A DNA stretch of 64,000 bases from an archaeon (GCA_021828185.1 JAKASI010000002.1:186001-250000); one strand, 5' to 3'; shown: positions 24,278-32,979, numbered from the stretch's first letter. Notes: generated by a model not told the origin, from the letters alone. Made by a program: numbers and translations.

Positions 24278-24823
24278 TCACTTGCCCTTCCCGACCATCT
24301 TCTTCACTTTGTCGAGGAGGTCGACTACGTCTGCTCTCCCTGCTTCGTCGTCAAGGTACTTCCAGTCGATCTTGTCTCCGTGGGCCTTCGCCAAGAGGAA
24401 CGCCTGGTCGATGTCCGTCGGGACTCTCCAGGACTTCGCAGACGCCAGCCGCTTCAGGATGAGGTCTTCGACCCCCATTATTGTGGCGGGGCCGTAGTCG
24501 GTCGTTATCGTTGTGACCCTCTCGTAGGAGCCGAAGTCCTCCCCCACCATGTCGACGGCGAGGCCCAACTCGTCGTTCACCCACGCCCTGAGCCCTCCTC
24601 CGAGAGCGAAGCGCCACTTGTCAAGGACGTCCTTCAGTGCACTCCTGTTGTAGATGATGTCCATGTCCCCGGTCCGCAGGGTTCCGTCGAGATAGACCTC
24701 TATCGCGGAGCCGCCTGTAAGCACAGGCTTCCTCCGCCCCTTGGGGAGGTTCGACGTGAGGAGTGCCATGAACCTGATCTTACGCTCGGTGGGGTCCTCA
24801 GTATCGAGGACGATCCTTTTCAC
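24278..24823 (-). CDS. AbiEii-like nucleotidyltransferase toxin
   Basis: The 181-residue protein has the MNT-type signature VLTGGSAIEVYLDGTLRTGDMDI (GGSA...DxD) and the AbiEii-like continuation MGVEDLILKRLASAKSW. AbiEii proteins are nucleotidyltransferases that block growth by modifying RNA. I start it at GTG 24823, four bases after the stop of the regulator gene, because in-frame residues further upstream lie inside that gene. Together they form an AbiE-type system. Confidence 0.75.
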   Translation of the reverse strand: MKRIVLDTEDPTERKIRFMALLTSNLPKGRRKPVLTGGSAIEVYLDGTLRTGDMDIIYNRSALKDVLDKWRFALGGGLRAWVNDELGLAVDMVGEDFGSYERVTTITTDYGPATIMGVEDLILKRLASAKSWRVPTDIDQAFLLAKAHGDKIDWKYLDDEAGRADVVDLLDKVKKMVGKGK

Positions 24824-24827
24824 TCGA

Positions 24828-25301
24828 TCATACGTGAACGTATTCTCTCTCCGCCTCCCTTCGGTATTTCGCGTCGAACTTCCTCCTCCCCAGGACCGCG
24901 AGATTCTCGAGCTCCCCGGGGATGCGCCTCTCACCCGGCTCCATGGCGCGGGGCTCCCCATCCAAAGAGTAAGACGGGATCTTGGCCAGCCCCATCCTGA
25001 AACGTTCCCGCTTCGCTCCTGCGCTCCGCCACGCTTCGTATGTCTGCACCCTTGAGCTCAGCCTGAGCGCGAGGTTCCTCAGATCCTTGTCCACAAGCAC
25101 GTACTCCTTCCAGCGCCTTTCTCCCGCTGTCTCCACGAGGCCGAGGCTTCCAAGCCTCTTCATCTCGGAGTACACCTTGGCGACGTTCATGTTGTACTTC
25201 CTACCTATTCGATACGCGGTCATTGGCGTGTCAGAGAGGGCGAGCGCCTCCACGATGTTCGCTCGCGTGCTGCTCCCCAGCAGTTCCCCCAAGCGGTTCA
25301 C
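24828..25301 (-). CDS. AbiEi-like winged-helix antitoxin/regulator
   Basis: The 157-residue protein opens with a winged helix-turn-helix: LGELLGSSTRANIVEALALSDTPMTAYRIGRKYNMNVAKVYSEMKRLGSLGLVE. The C-terminal part is charged and would contact the partner. AbiEi proteins repress their own promoter and neutralise AbiEii. The GTG start lies about 26 bases after a TATA box, next to a perfect 17-base palindrome, which fits autoregulation. The pair reads regulator then transferase with four bases between. Confidence 0.7.
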   Translation of the reverse strand: MNRLGELLGSSTRANIVEALALSDTPMTAYRIGRKYNMNVAKVYSEMKRLGSLGLVETAGERRWKEYVLVDKDLRNLALRLSSRVQTYEAWRSAGAKRERFRMGLAKIPSYSLDGEPRAMEPGERRIPGELENLAVLGRRKFDAKYRREAEREYVHV

Positions 25302-25321
25302 GCCCCAAACACCAGCGGAGC

Positions 25322-25348
25322 TGATAAAAGCTTATCCCTACGGGATAA
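25322..25348 (-). promoter_or_regulatory. Promoter and palindromic operator of the AbiE-like pair
   Basis: TTATCCC-TAC-GGGATAA (25332-25348) is a perfect inverted repeat with seven-base arms. Next to it, on the gene side, lies the TATA box CTTTTATC (about 25323-25331). A second dyad, GATAA-AAGC-TTATC, overlaps both. The box is 26 bases before the GTG, so a repressor bound here would cover the BRE/TATA region. Confidence 0.65.
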
Positions 25349-25403
25349 CAATCAGAGCCCGGGGGACTCGGATGACGCCCTCTGCCAGCCTGCAGCATCG
25401 GCG

Positions 25404-25414
25404 CGCGTATATTT
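25404..25414 (+). promoter_or_regulatory. TATA box of the ribbon-helix-helix/PIN pair
   Basis: GTATATTTAAT lies about 26 bases before a predicted transcript start near 25436. That is downstream of the ATG at 25420, so it favours GTG at 25459 as the start of the antitoxin. Confidence 0.5.
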
Positions 25415-25458
25415 AATTCATGACACATCTAAATACATCAGGTCCAAGATACAACCCT

Positions 25459-25704
25459 GTGGCGACCAAGATCATAACGGTGAGCGTCCGGGAGGACGTG
25501 GAGAGGAGGTTCAGGAGGGTCGCGGCCTCCAAGCACGGCAAGAAGAAGGGGTACCTCGGGAGGGCCCTTACGGACGCCATGGAGAGGTGGGCCGACCAGG
25601 AAGAGGCCTCCGACGCCACCGCCCAGACGCTGAAGATGCTCGAAGAGGGGCTGGACCTGGGCGGGCTGAAGTACTCCCACAGGGCCGAACTCCATGAGCG
25701 ATAG
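25459..25704 (+). CDS. Ribbon-helix-helix-type VapB antitoxin
   Basis: The 81-residue protein begins ATKIITVSVREDVERRFRRVAASKHGKKKGYLGRALTDAMERW, the strand and two helices of CopG/MetJ-like VapB proteins, followed by a toxin-binding tail. The GTG start is preferred because the TATA box lies too close to the upstream ATG at 25420. It overlaps the PIN toxin gene by 11 bases. Confidence 0.8.
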   Translation: MATKIITVSVREDVERRFRRVAASKHGKKKGYLGRALTDAMERWADQEEASDATAQTLKMLEEGLDLGGLKYSHRAELHER

Positions 25705-26215
25705 GACCTTCTTCGACACGAACATAATCGCCTACGCCTTCGACAGGAGCGAAAGGGCGAAGCGCCTGGTCTGCAAGGAGCTCGTCGACATGGTCTTCAG
25801 CGGTGAGTCTCCCGGTGCTCTCTCTAACCAGGTGCTCGCGGAGCTCTTCGTAGTGCTCACCCAGAAGGTCGGGAAGGCCGTCTCCAAGGCGAAAGCGGGG
25901 GCCATAGTCCGAGGTCTCTTGGACTCGTCGACCTGGAGCAAGCTCGACTGCGACTCCGGCACCGTCGCCAGGGCGGCCGCGGACTCTGCCACCATGCCGA
26001 ACCATTTCTGGGTTCTCCTGATAGCAGAGACCATGCGTGACGGCGGGGTAGGGCGGATCTACACCGAGAACGTCAGCGACTTTCAGGGGGTGCCGTGGAT
26101 AGAGGCAGTGAACCCCTTCGCGGCTCGTAGGAAGCCCGGAAAAGGAGAGACTGGCGATAGCCTGAAGGGTCTGGAAGGGTCGGCCTCCCCAGCGGGCAAG
26201 ATGCCCGGGGGCTAG
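25694..26215 (+). CDS. VapC-like PIN-domain toxin with an altered acidic site
   Basis: The 173-residue protein has FFDTNIIAYAFD (D8) and NQVLAELFVVL (E50). The third region reads NHFWVLLIAETMRDGG where related toxins have FWDALIA, so an acidic residue is replaced by valine (V107). It then reads IYTENVSDF, a common variant. The domain ends near residue 140 and about 30 low-complexity residues follow. It may be a weakened or inactive RNase. The overlap with the antitoxin gene is typical of VapBC pairs. Confidence 0.8.
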   Translation: MSDRTFFDTNIIAYAFDRSERAKRLVCKELVDMVFSGESPGALSNQVLAELFVVLTQKVGKAVSKAKAGAIVRGLLDSSTWSKLDCDSGTVARAAADSATMPNHFWVLLIAETMRDGGVGRIYTENVSDFQGVPWIEAVNPFAARRKPGKGETGDSLKGLEGSASPAGKMPGG

Positions 26216-26290
26216 GTCCGCTAGGAAACCCAGGGCCCACGTACCGGCGCCGGCAGGACCTGCCTTGAAACGTCGGAAGCTGAGCCCGGG

Positions 26291-27523
26291 CTACAGCTTC
26301 CAGCTCTTCCCGTACTCCCTCTGTTCCTCTGTCTGGGTCCCTATGGTGATTCCCATCGACTTCAGGGCAGCCCTGGCCACCTCTTCGTCCGCCTCGGCCG
26401 AGACCTCGTAGACCCTGGGCTCCATCGTCTTGTGCTCCCTGTGGAGCTTGATCGCAGCCAGGAACTGGTTCGCAAACGACATCTGCATGACCTCCGGCGG
26501 GTGCCCTTCGGCAGCGACGAGGTTCACCAGCCTCCCCTTCCCGAGCAGGTACACCTTCTTCCCTCCGGGGAGCTCCACCTCGTCCACGTTGGGCCTCACC
26601 TCCCTGACTCCCTTTGCCTTCGACAGGAGGGCCTTCACCTCTATCTCCACGTCGAAGTGCCCCGAGTTGGCCAGGAGCGCCCCTTCCTTCATCTTCTCTA
26701 TGGCAGCGTATGGTATAACGTTCTTCTGCCCGGTGGCGGTGATGAAGACGTCCCCCTTCGCCACCGCTCCCTCCAGGCTCGACACCTCGAACCCGTCCAG
26801 GTGCGCCTCCAGGGCCTTGACAGGGTCCACTTCGACCACCGTCACCCTGGCCCCCATCCCCCTGGCCCTCGCCGCTATCCCTCTCCCTACCCAGCCGTAG
26901 CCGACCACCACGACCATCATCCCGGAGACCAGCAGCGCCGTGGCCCTCATGATCCCGTCCAGGGTGCTCTGGCCGGTCCCGTAGCGGTTGTCGAAGAGGA
27001 ACTTCGTCTTGGCGTCGTTCACCGCTATGACCGGGAAAGCGAGCTTCCCGTCGGCCTCGAGGGCCTTCAGCCTCATGACCCCCGTGGTGGTCTCCTCGGA
27101 CCCCCCGACGACCCCCTTCGAATGCGAAGTGTGGGCGGCCACAGTGAGGTCGGCCCCGTCGTCGACCAGCTGCTCCGGGTGCGTGCCCAGCACCTGCCCG
27201 ATGCACCACTCGTACTCCTTCCCCGACTGCCCCCTCCACGCCCAGACGTCCGTCCTCGTCGAAAGGTAGGCGGCGATGTCGTCCTGGGTCGAGAGCGGGT
27301 TCGAGCCCGAAAGCTTCACCTCCGCGCCTGCCCTGAGGAGCGCGTCTATCAGGACCGAAGTCTCCTTCGTGACGTGCAGGCAGACCCCGAGCCTCACCCC
27401 CTCCAGGGGCTTGGTCTTCGCGTACTTCTCGGCCAGGGTGGTGAGGCCCCCCATGTGGGCCTTGGCCCAGAGGAAGTTCTTCTCCCCTTCACTGCTCAGC
27501 TTCGGGTCGGCTACCTTTGTCAC
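26291..27523 (-). CDS. ahcY: S-adenosylhomocysteine hydrolase
   Basis: The 410-residue enzyme splits S-adenosylhomocysteine into adenosine and homocysteine, which relieves product inhibition of methyltransferases. It shows LHVTKETSVLIDAL, SGSNPLSTQDDIAA, VNDAKTKFLFDNRYGTGQS (with the catalytic Lys and Asp), and the NAD loop VVVVGYGWVGRGIA. It also has ITATGQKNVI and the C-terminal NAD-contacting region near NLVAAEGHPPEVMQMSF. Its length fits archaeal forms, which lack the insertion of eukaryotic ones. The start is GTG, about 26 bases after an ATAATACC box, so it is probably leaderless. Confidence 0.95.
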   Translation of the reverse strand: MTKVADPKLSSEGEKNFLWAKAHMGGLTTLAEKYAKTKPLEGVRLGVCLHVTKETSVLIDALLRAGAEVKLSGSNPLSTQDDIAAYLSTRTDVWAWRGQSGKEYEWCIGQVLGTHPEQLVDDGADLTVAAHTSHSKGVVGGSEETTTGVMRLKALEADGKLAFPVIAVNDAKTKFLFDNRYGTGQSTLDGIMRATALLVSGMMVVVVGYGWVGRGIAARARGMGARVTVVEVDPVKALEAHLDGFEVSSLEGAVAKGDVFITATGQKNVIPYAAIEKMKEGALLANSGHFDVEIEVKALLSKAKGVREVRPNVDEVELPGGKKVYLLGKGRLVNLVAAEGHPPEVMQMSFANQFLAAIKLHREHKTMEPRVYEVSAEADEEVARAALKSMGITIGTQTEEQREYGKSWKL

Positions 27524-27699
27524 ACCAGGCCCTCCGGCTTGGCGGTATTATGATTACGCCGGATGGTCCCGACTTCGCACGCACGCTGCCATGGAATCAA
27601 GATCCAAACTCCTCGTCCATAATCGCTTTAGACGGATGGTCCCTTCCATTCTGGCATGGGGTCGGCCTTCCTCGCCGGATACGGCATTCGTGATGACCG

Positions 27700-27981
27700 A
27701 TGAGGAACGGCGACGACATCTCCTACGACTACCAGCTGACCTACCTCTACGGCGCGAAGAGAGACATCATGGGGGAGATAACGGGGAACAGGGTCAGGAT
27801 CAGCCTCCCTAGCATAGTCGACAACTTCGCCAGGAACCTGATGGACGACGTCCTGGTGACCCTCAACGTGATCCTCCTCCACGAGCTCTCGCACTGGGCA
27901 GACGGAAGGGACTACGGGCGCGACTTCCGGCACAGCCCGAAGTGGAACGCGCTGCTCAGCGAGCTGGCCTACTACCTGTGA
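27700..27981 (+). CDS. 93-residue HExxH metalloprotease-like protein
   Basis: The short protein carries LLHELSHWADGRDYG, a full HExxH zinc motif, in its last helix-rich part, and then NALLSELAYYL, where a glutamate 27 residues later could be the third zinc ligand. The size and this layout resemble minigluzincins, the very small gluzincin-type peptidases known from archaea (projannalysin). The N-terminal half (YDYQLTYLYGAKRDIMGEI) looks like a small sheet. It stands alone between ahcY and a gene on the other strand. The relationship is by motif only. Confidence 0.6.
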   Translation: MRNGDDISYDYQLTYLYGAKRDIMGEITGNRVRISLPSIVDNFARNLMDDVLVTLNVILLHELSHWADGRDYGRDFRHSPKWNALLSELAYYL

Positions 27982-28130
27982 CCTTCCCGTATCAACCTGT
28001 GCCCAACCAGAGGGTCGCGAAGGCCAGATCTCACGATGGCGATGCGATGGGCGGGAAACAAGTCTTGAAGGGGCCGCGCTGCCCGGAACTGTCGGTGCCT
28101 GCGGCGCACGGAAGCAGCGAGAGGACAGTC

Positions 28131-28391
28131 CTACGGCAGCTGCGACGGAGCCTCGACCGTTACGCGCATGAAAGCGTCGACCCCCACGGCCCCGAAGGCC
28201 TTCCTAAGGGAGTATTCGTTGATCTCCTCTATCAGGTTGCCCATCTCGAGGGTGTCGATGACCCTGACCACGGCATCGTAGACCTCTGTCAGGGCGGAAA
28301 GAGCCCAGCTCATGGGGGGAAGCTTCCCAAGCCGTCTCAGCGCCTTCGCGCCGGACCCCTCTTGGAGTTCGCCTCTAGATTTCGACTCCAT
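28131..28391 (-). CDS. Small hypothetical protein, 86 residues
   Basis: I do not recognise a family. The protein is mostly helical by composition (MSWALSALTEVYDAVVRVIDTLEMGNLIEEINEYSLRKAF). The support is a good TATA-like TTTTATC about 30 bases before the ATG, on the same strand, and codon use like its neighbours. It lies downstream of the zinc-ribbon cluster and is transcribed the same way, but 220 bases separate them. Confidence 0.5.
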   Translation of the reverse strand: MESKSRGELQEGSGAKALRRLGKLPPMSWALSALTEVYDAVVRVIDTLEMGNLIEEINEYSLRKAFGAVGVDAFMRVTVEAPSQLP

Positions 28392-28610
28392 GTTTTAGGA
28401 CCCGCGCCGACTCCGCGATAAAAGCCCTCCCGACGGAGGGGCAATCTTAGAATTCACATAGCGCTCTGGACTGCGTACTATGGGTCCTACAGTCCCTATT
28501 TGTGTCCCTTAAGGGGAACTCGGGATATAAGCTTCAGATATAAACCGCCGAAGATTTTCGGCGTCCCGGCATCCAGACGGGTCCTCCGGCATCCCCCCGC
28601 GGCCGGTCCC
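28392..28610. other. Interval downstream of the leftward cluster
   Basis: It contains the promoter of the 86-residue protein and two GATATAA motifs around 28523 and 28537 that look like TATA boxes facing right, with no gene after them on the + strand. A short transcript could start here, but nothing else supports it. Confidence 0.3.
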
Positions 28611-29297
28611 TCAGGCCGACCAGTCCTTGTCCCCAAGGGCGATCCTCGCGAACGCCCCTTGGCTCAGCCTCGCGGTCGCTTCCAAGAGCCCCAGGGGGAT
28701 CACCTCCGAGGCCGGCGGCCGTCCGTCCGGAGAAAGCTTGTCCAGGAACGCCAGGGCTTCCCCTGCCTCGTTCCCGTCCTTGGAGCGCACCGAATCCTGG
28801 ATCAGGCACATGGCGTGGACGGCCGCCCACACCTTGTTCGCCCCCGACGGGGTCAGGCCGCCCCTGTCCCCGGCCAGGAGGGTCCTGAGCGACTCGAAGG
28901 CGCCCTTCGCCTCTCCTGCCAGGGAGCTCTGCGTCGAATCGACCGACTCCTCGGCGCCGCCGGGAGACGCTACCTTCGCCCTGAAGAGGGCCTCCCGCGG
29001 CCTCTCCTTCAGCCCTGCCGAGAACTCCATGGCCCTGGCTCTGGCTTCGAGGAAGCTCTTCGCAGCGTCCCCCACCTGCTGGACGACCTTCGACCTCTTC
29101 GGCCCGACCAGGGTGTCCATCACCGCCTCGGCGTCCGGCCTGCCCAGCTTCACGGCCACCCCAGCGACGACCAGCTCGTCTCCGACGACCCTCGGCCTCG
29201 CCTCATCAAAGCCCGCCCTGGCCACCACTGCGTCCCGCTTCCTTACCCGCCCTTCTCTGCAGACCACCTCTATGGTCCTGGCCTCCTCGTCGACCAC
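28611..29297 (-). CDS. Tubulin-cluster helical protein, homologous to the C-terminus of the 519-residue zinc-ribbon protein
   Basis: The 228-residue protein has a short beta-rich start (RTIEVVCREGRVRKRDAVVARAG) and then helices. Residues about 130-220 (GAFESLRTLLAGDRGGLTP, MCLIQDSVRSKDG) align with GAFDEFVSSLAEEGMQP and VSAVQDAIYSHDK at the end of the 519-residue protein encoded at 41133. So this gene and the one before it together correspond to that single protein. It starts at GTG 50 bases after the zinc-ribbon gene; a non-standard start further upstream is possible since VESEGGLLV in frame looks folded. A decayed copy lies at 11.9 kb. Function unknown. Confidence 0.7.
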   Translation of the reverse strand: MVDEEARTIEVVCREGRVRKRDAVVARAGFDEARPRVVGDELVVAGVAVKLGRPDAEAVMDTLVGPKRSKVVQQVGDAAKSFLEARARAMEFSAGLKERPREALFRAKVASPGGAEESVDSTQSSLAGEAKGAFESLRTLLAGDRGGLTPSGANKVWAAVHAMCLIQDSVRSKDGNEAGEALAFLDKLSPDGRPPASEVIPLGLLEATARLSQGAFARIALGDKDWSA

Positions 29298-29346
29298 CAG
29301 GAGGCCGCCCTCGCTTTCGACCCCTGACTGCGTGACGCTCTGCGCC

Positions 29347-30393
29347 CTATAGGAACGCCTGAAGCCCCTCCACCCCCAGCCCCCCGTCCTTCTCTGCTAT
29401 CGTCTCGTACCCCTTCTTCACGTCTTTGCCCACCCCGAGCTTCTCCACGCCGGCCACGGCGATGATGTCGTACACGTCCCCCTCCCCTCTGACCAGGGAC
29501 ACCTTCCTGGATGCTATCAGGTCGCCGATCCCGTCGTTGAAGGCTCCGAATGCCCTCTCGAGCTCTCCAGCCTTCGCCCTCGGCCCCGACCCGACCAGGA
29601 GCACAGACGAGACCCCTTCCGCCCGCCCCAGCACGAGCCCCCTCAGGGCCTTCGCCGCTTCCGCCGGCGTCCTGTAGACCGCGTCGGAGGCCGAGACCAC
29701 CGCTGCCAGAAGGTGCGGGACCACGCCGAGCCTCGCATCGCTGTAGACCGAGTCCTGCAGCTGCGTGAGCGCCTCCATCAGCCCCGAAAGGGGACCGACG
29801 AAGGCCGGGTACCCGGTCACCAACCCCTCCTCCGCCCTGTAGCAGGTCATCCTGCTGACGTCCCCGCGCGGGACCACGACCATGGGGAGCCTCCTCCTTG
29901 ACGCTCCCTCCATCGCGACATAGGTGGCGTTCTGCTCCACGGGGGTCGAATCTCCGTCTGCGGCGATCCCCACAACGATCGCCCCGATGTCGGCCGGGAG
30001 CGAGGACACCAAGAGGACCGAGGTCGGGCCCGAGAGGTCCAGTACGACGAGCTTGCGGGGGGTGCCGAGGAACCCGTTCGCCCCCAGCCAACCCTTCACT
30101 TCGTCCCTGTAGGCCCTGCAGTAGTCGGGCCACGCCCCTCCGCTCAACTGCTTCAGCGAGAGCCGGTCCACCGCCTTCTCTCCCTTCGTGTCCACCTCCA
30201 ACCGGCAGCTGAACGCTCCCGGGGTCGGGAACTGGGGGAGCCCGGCGAACAGGACCGCCGTCTCTTCCAGTTCCACGTCGACCTTCGGGATCGAAGCCTG
30301 GTCCTGGACCGCCTTCTCGAAGAGCACAGGCGCGCCGCACGCCCCGCAGAAGAGCGCGAGCCCGGCAAGGTGCCCGTTGGCGCACCTAGGCAC
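29347..30393 (-). CDS. Zinc-ribbon protein of the tubulin-like cluster, short form
   Basis: The 348-residue protein begins MPRCANGHLAGLALFCGACG, a zinc site made by C4, H8, C16 and C19. The body is an alpha/beta domain that matches the 519-residue protein encoded at 41133 along its first 350 residues. Shared marks are STPVEQN/STPVAQN, ARRR/SRRR, DARLGV and SASD.V. It has no membrane helix and no signal peptide, so it should work in the cytoplasm, near the large membrane protein encoded just upstream (eight-base overlap). The family is not known to me. The helical C-terminal part of the longer paralogue is encoded by the next gene instead. Confidence 0.75.
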   Translation of the reverse strand: MPRCANGHLAGLALFCGACGAPVLFEKAVQDQASIPKVDVELEETAVLFAGLPQFPTPGAFSCRLEVDTKGEKAVDRLSLKQLSGGAWPDYCRAYRDEVKGWLGANGFLGTPRKLVVLDLSGPTSVLLVSSLPADIGAIVVGIAADGDSTPVEQNATYVAMEGASRRRLPMVVVPRGDVSRMTCYRAEEGLVTGYPAFVGPLSGLMEALTQLQDSVYSDARLGVVPHLLAAVVSASDAVYRTPAEAAKALRGLVLGRAEGVSSVLLVGSGPRAKAGELERAFGAFNDGIGDLIASRKVSLVRGEGDVYDIIAVAGVEKLGVGKDVKKGYETIAEKDGGLGVEGLQAFL

Positions 30394-32707
30394 GCTTCCG
30401 TTCCACCTCCTCGTTCAGGTCGTCGTACCTGAGGGACCTCTTTCCCGACGTGTAGAGCCTCGCGAACACCACGGAGGCCTCCGGGATGAAGGGGAGGTCA
30501 GCGAGCCTGACGCCCTTTCCCTCTCTGAGGGCCGCGTCCATGAGGCAAGAGGCCACGGGGTACTGCGAAAGGATCAGCATGCTCCTCGCGTCCTTCCGCC
30601 TCGCCTCCTCCACGGCGCCGAAGACCAGCGCCGCCTCCTCGGCGAACTCCCCCACCTCCTCCACCGACGGCTTCAGGCCCCCGGCCTTCCTGCCCACGGT
30701 GGCCACGGCCGCAGCCTGCCCGAGTATCTCGAACCTCACGATCCTCGCCGCCTCGGGTGATAATGACTTCGCCAGGTTCTGAAGCCGCTCCACCTCCTCC
30801 CCGATCCTCTCTGCCGAGTCCCGGAGGTCGCTCACCACCGCCTCGACCCGCTCCAGCGCCAGGGCGGGGGATATCCCCGTCTGGGAGAGGAGCTCCATGG
30901 CCTCCCCCACCCTCCGCCGAGGCTCGGCGTCCAGGGAACCACTGAGCTTCTCCATCCTCTTCACCAGCGCGGCCAGGGCGCCTTCCAGCTCGGGGAGCCT
31001 GACCGCCTGGAAGTTGGTCCAGTAGTCTTGCGTGACCAGCTTCATCGCCATGTGGTAGTCGTCGGTCTCGAGGACCCTCGCAGGGTCCACGGGCGGGACG
31101 ATTATCTCTCGCCCCATGAGGGCGTTGAATGCCCCGGTCACGTCCTTGTACTCCTTGAAGATGGCCTCGGTGTCCTCCTTCACCCTGGCGGCGACCCTCA
31201 GGTACGCGGAGATCGCCTGGTCCAGGTCCATCCCTGCCATCGCTTCAGGCCTCTCGTTGAACCTCCCCCTCGCCAGGGTCTCTTCCAGCATCGCGTTGTA
31301 GATCGAGGCCAGGGCGAGCAGAGAGTTGGCCTCCTCTATCATCCTCACCCTGAGGACCTCAGGCATCCTCTGCAGTTCCGGCAGGGTCACGTTCATGATC
31401 TCGTCGGTCCAGGCCCCGGTCTGCTTCACGTCCGCCGTCTCCAGCCCCTTCCTGATGTCCCCCGACTTCGACATCACCTCCTGGACCCTGTGCGCCAGCT
31501 CTCCCACGTCCAGCTTGGGGGCGTTGGTCTGCACCTTCTCCAGGGCGCCCTTGAGGACCTCGGACTGCTTCTCCATGGCCTCCAGGAGGGTCCCGAGCTC
31601 TGCCTTCATCCTCTGCAGCCTCTCGAGCCTCTGGAGGAGGAGCTCCCTCCCCGTGAACGCGCCCCCCACCAGGACCGAGCTCCCTATCAGCAGCCCGGCG
31701 TCTTCCGGCCTCGACACAAGGTCTGTCTGGTACCCCCCTATGCTCGCCGGGGACAGCGCCACTATGAGCAGCACGAACGCGACCGGGGTGGCCACTGCCG
31801 CGATGAGGGGGATGAACGCCCTGAGCCTCCTGGTAATCCTCCCCTTGGTGAGCCAGGCGAAGAGGGCGCTGGTGGCCCCGGCCAGAGACGCCGACGAGCT
31901 GAAGATTATCGAGAGGAGGATGAGCGGGACGATTATCACCGAGGCCCGCTCCCCTGTGATGAAGCCGACGAAGGCGCCCGAGTAGCTCGAAGCCGCGCCC
32001 GCCGGGAGCCCGGTCAGGAAGACGTTGAGGCTCCCCAGGGGCGGGATCTGGTTCTGCGCCACGTTCTGCAGCTGGGAGAAGATCACCGGCGGGAGCTCCA
32101 CGTTGAGCTGGACGTTGGCGTAGGCGATGGCGTTCTCTATCAGTATGAACGGCAGGAGGGCCGAGATGAAGGTGGATGCGACCGGCCCTATGCTCCTGGT
32201 CCCGCCCATCACCCCAGCGATCACTATCATGGCCACCGAGAGGTAATAGTACGGGGTGAGCATCAGCGAGACCGCCAGGAGCGCCAGCGCCATGGACACG
32301 GGCTGATGCCTGGCGACCGCGAGGTCCACTGCGATGAACAGCACGAGAAGCACGGCCACGATCGACCCGCCCGTCGACGCCAGCAGGCCGCCGAGTCCGA
32401 ACCCGAGCAGCTGCCAGAGGATCGTCAGGAACGCGAGGAGCCCCAGCACCCCTGACGCCCAGACTGGCCGGCTGAGCGAAGCCAGAGCCAGGCCGGCCGC
32501 GACCAGCACCGGCAGGAGCGGGGCCCCAGGGAGGAAGTGCACCGCGTCCAGAAACACGAACCCCGAGAGGGCGAGGACGAAGGCTGTGGTGTACCTGTCG
32601 GCCCTTTCCCTCGGGCCGGGCTTTTCTTGGCTCCCCACGTCAGCGTTCTGACTCCTCTCCTTTGAGAACTTGCGGGTCTCTGGCGGCCGGGTTGGATTCG
32701 AATGCAT
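30386..32707 (-). CDS. Large polytopic membrane protein with long cytoplasmic helical domain, copy A
   Basis: The protein has 773 residues from the ATG at 32707. After a charged, hydrophilic tail come about ten membrane helices (residues about 40-350), then over 400 residues of mostly helical, heptad-like sequence, for example RLERLQRMKAELGTLLEAMEKQSEVL, and a final part ILSQYPVASCLMDAALREGK. It is a paralogue along its whole length of the 750-residue protein encoded at 38888: shared marks are LTPYYYLS/LTPEYFLS, LLIENA, LNVFLTGLP and the closing domain. An ATG 60 bases further upstream is an alternative start. It may be the membrane receptor for the tubulin-like filament system. Unknown family. 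Confidence 0.75.
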   Translation of the reverse strand: MHSNPTRPPETRKFSKERSQNADVGSQEKPGPRERADRYTTAFVLALSGFVFLDAVHFLPGAPLLPVLVAAGLALASLSRPVWASGVLGLLAFLTILWQLLGFGLGGLLASTGGSIVAVLLVLFIAVDLAVARHQPVSMALALLAVSLMLTPYYYLSVAMIVIAGVMGGTRSIGPVASTFISALLPFILIENAIAYANVQLNVELPPVIFSQLQNVAQNQIPPLGSLNVFLTGLPAGAASSYSGAFVGFITGERASVIIVPLILLSIIFSSSASLAGATSALFAWLTKGRITRRLRAFIPLIAAVATPVAFVLLIVALSPASIGGYQTDLVSRPEDAGLLIGSSVLVGGAFTGRELLLQRLERLQRMKAELGTLLEAMEKQSEVLKGALEKVQTNAPKLDVGELAHRVQEVMSKSGDIRKGLETADVKQTGAWTDEIMNVTLPELQRMPEVLRVRMIEEANSLLALASIYNAMLEETLARGRFNERPEAMAGMDLDQAISAYLRVAARVKEDTEAIFKEYKDVTGAFNALMGREIIVPPVDPARVLETDDYHMAMKLVTQDYWTNFQAVRLPELEGALAALVKRMEKLSGSLDAEPRRRVGEAMELLSQTGISPALALERVEAVVSDLRDSAERIGEEVERLQNLAKSLSPEAARIVRFEILGQAAAVATVGRKAGGLKPSVEEVGEFAEEAALVFGAVEEARRKDARSMLILSQYPVASCLMDAALREGKGVRLADLPFIPEASVVFARLYTSGKRSLRYDDLNEEVERKRA

Positions 32708-32979
32708 GGCCGACCGCCTCGAGCGTCGCTCTTTGGCGCAGAGACCCGGGTGGCCATGGGGGCCCATTGGCAGCTAGGGTTGATTGGCGGACGACGGCGA
32801 AACGTCTGAGAGCGGCAGGAGCTCGTCAGCGGTCAGCCGCCTAGCGATTCTGAATCTTCCTGGCTTGCCTCTGTGTGTGAAAGAGGCAGGCGGCGACGTG
32901 ATGAAGATAGGGAGTCCAAGGGCCCATCTGGGCACGAGCATGTTTCGCGTCTAGGCCCGTGGGTCCACCGACGGAAATT
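32708..32979. other. Interval between the leftward cluster and a toxin-antitoxin pair
   Basis: No convincing gene. A TGCCTCT-N10-AGAGGCA inverted repeat lies around 32865-32888 and could form a hairpin. No clear TATA box for the leftward cluster was found, which leaves its start of transcription open. Confidence 0.35.

Noticed and set aside
26073..27553. Long frames on both strands overlapping ahcY
   Set aside because: ahcY has all family motifs in one frame; the others are Gly/Arg/Pro-rich shadows.
31028..32455. Long open frame (475 residues) opposite the copy-A membrane protein
   Set aside because: Its composition (R, G, P, H, E and D in excess) is that of the reverse complement of a high-G+C gene with strong third-position bias. 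The other strand has clear membrane helices and a paralogue.
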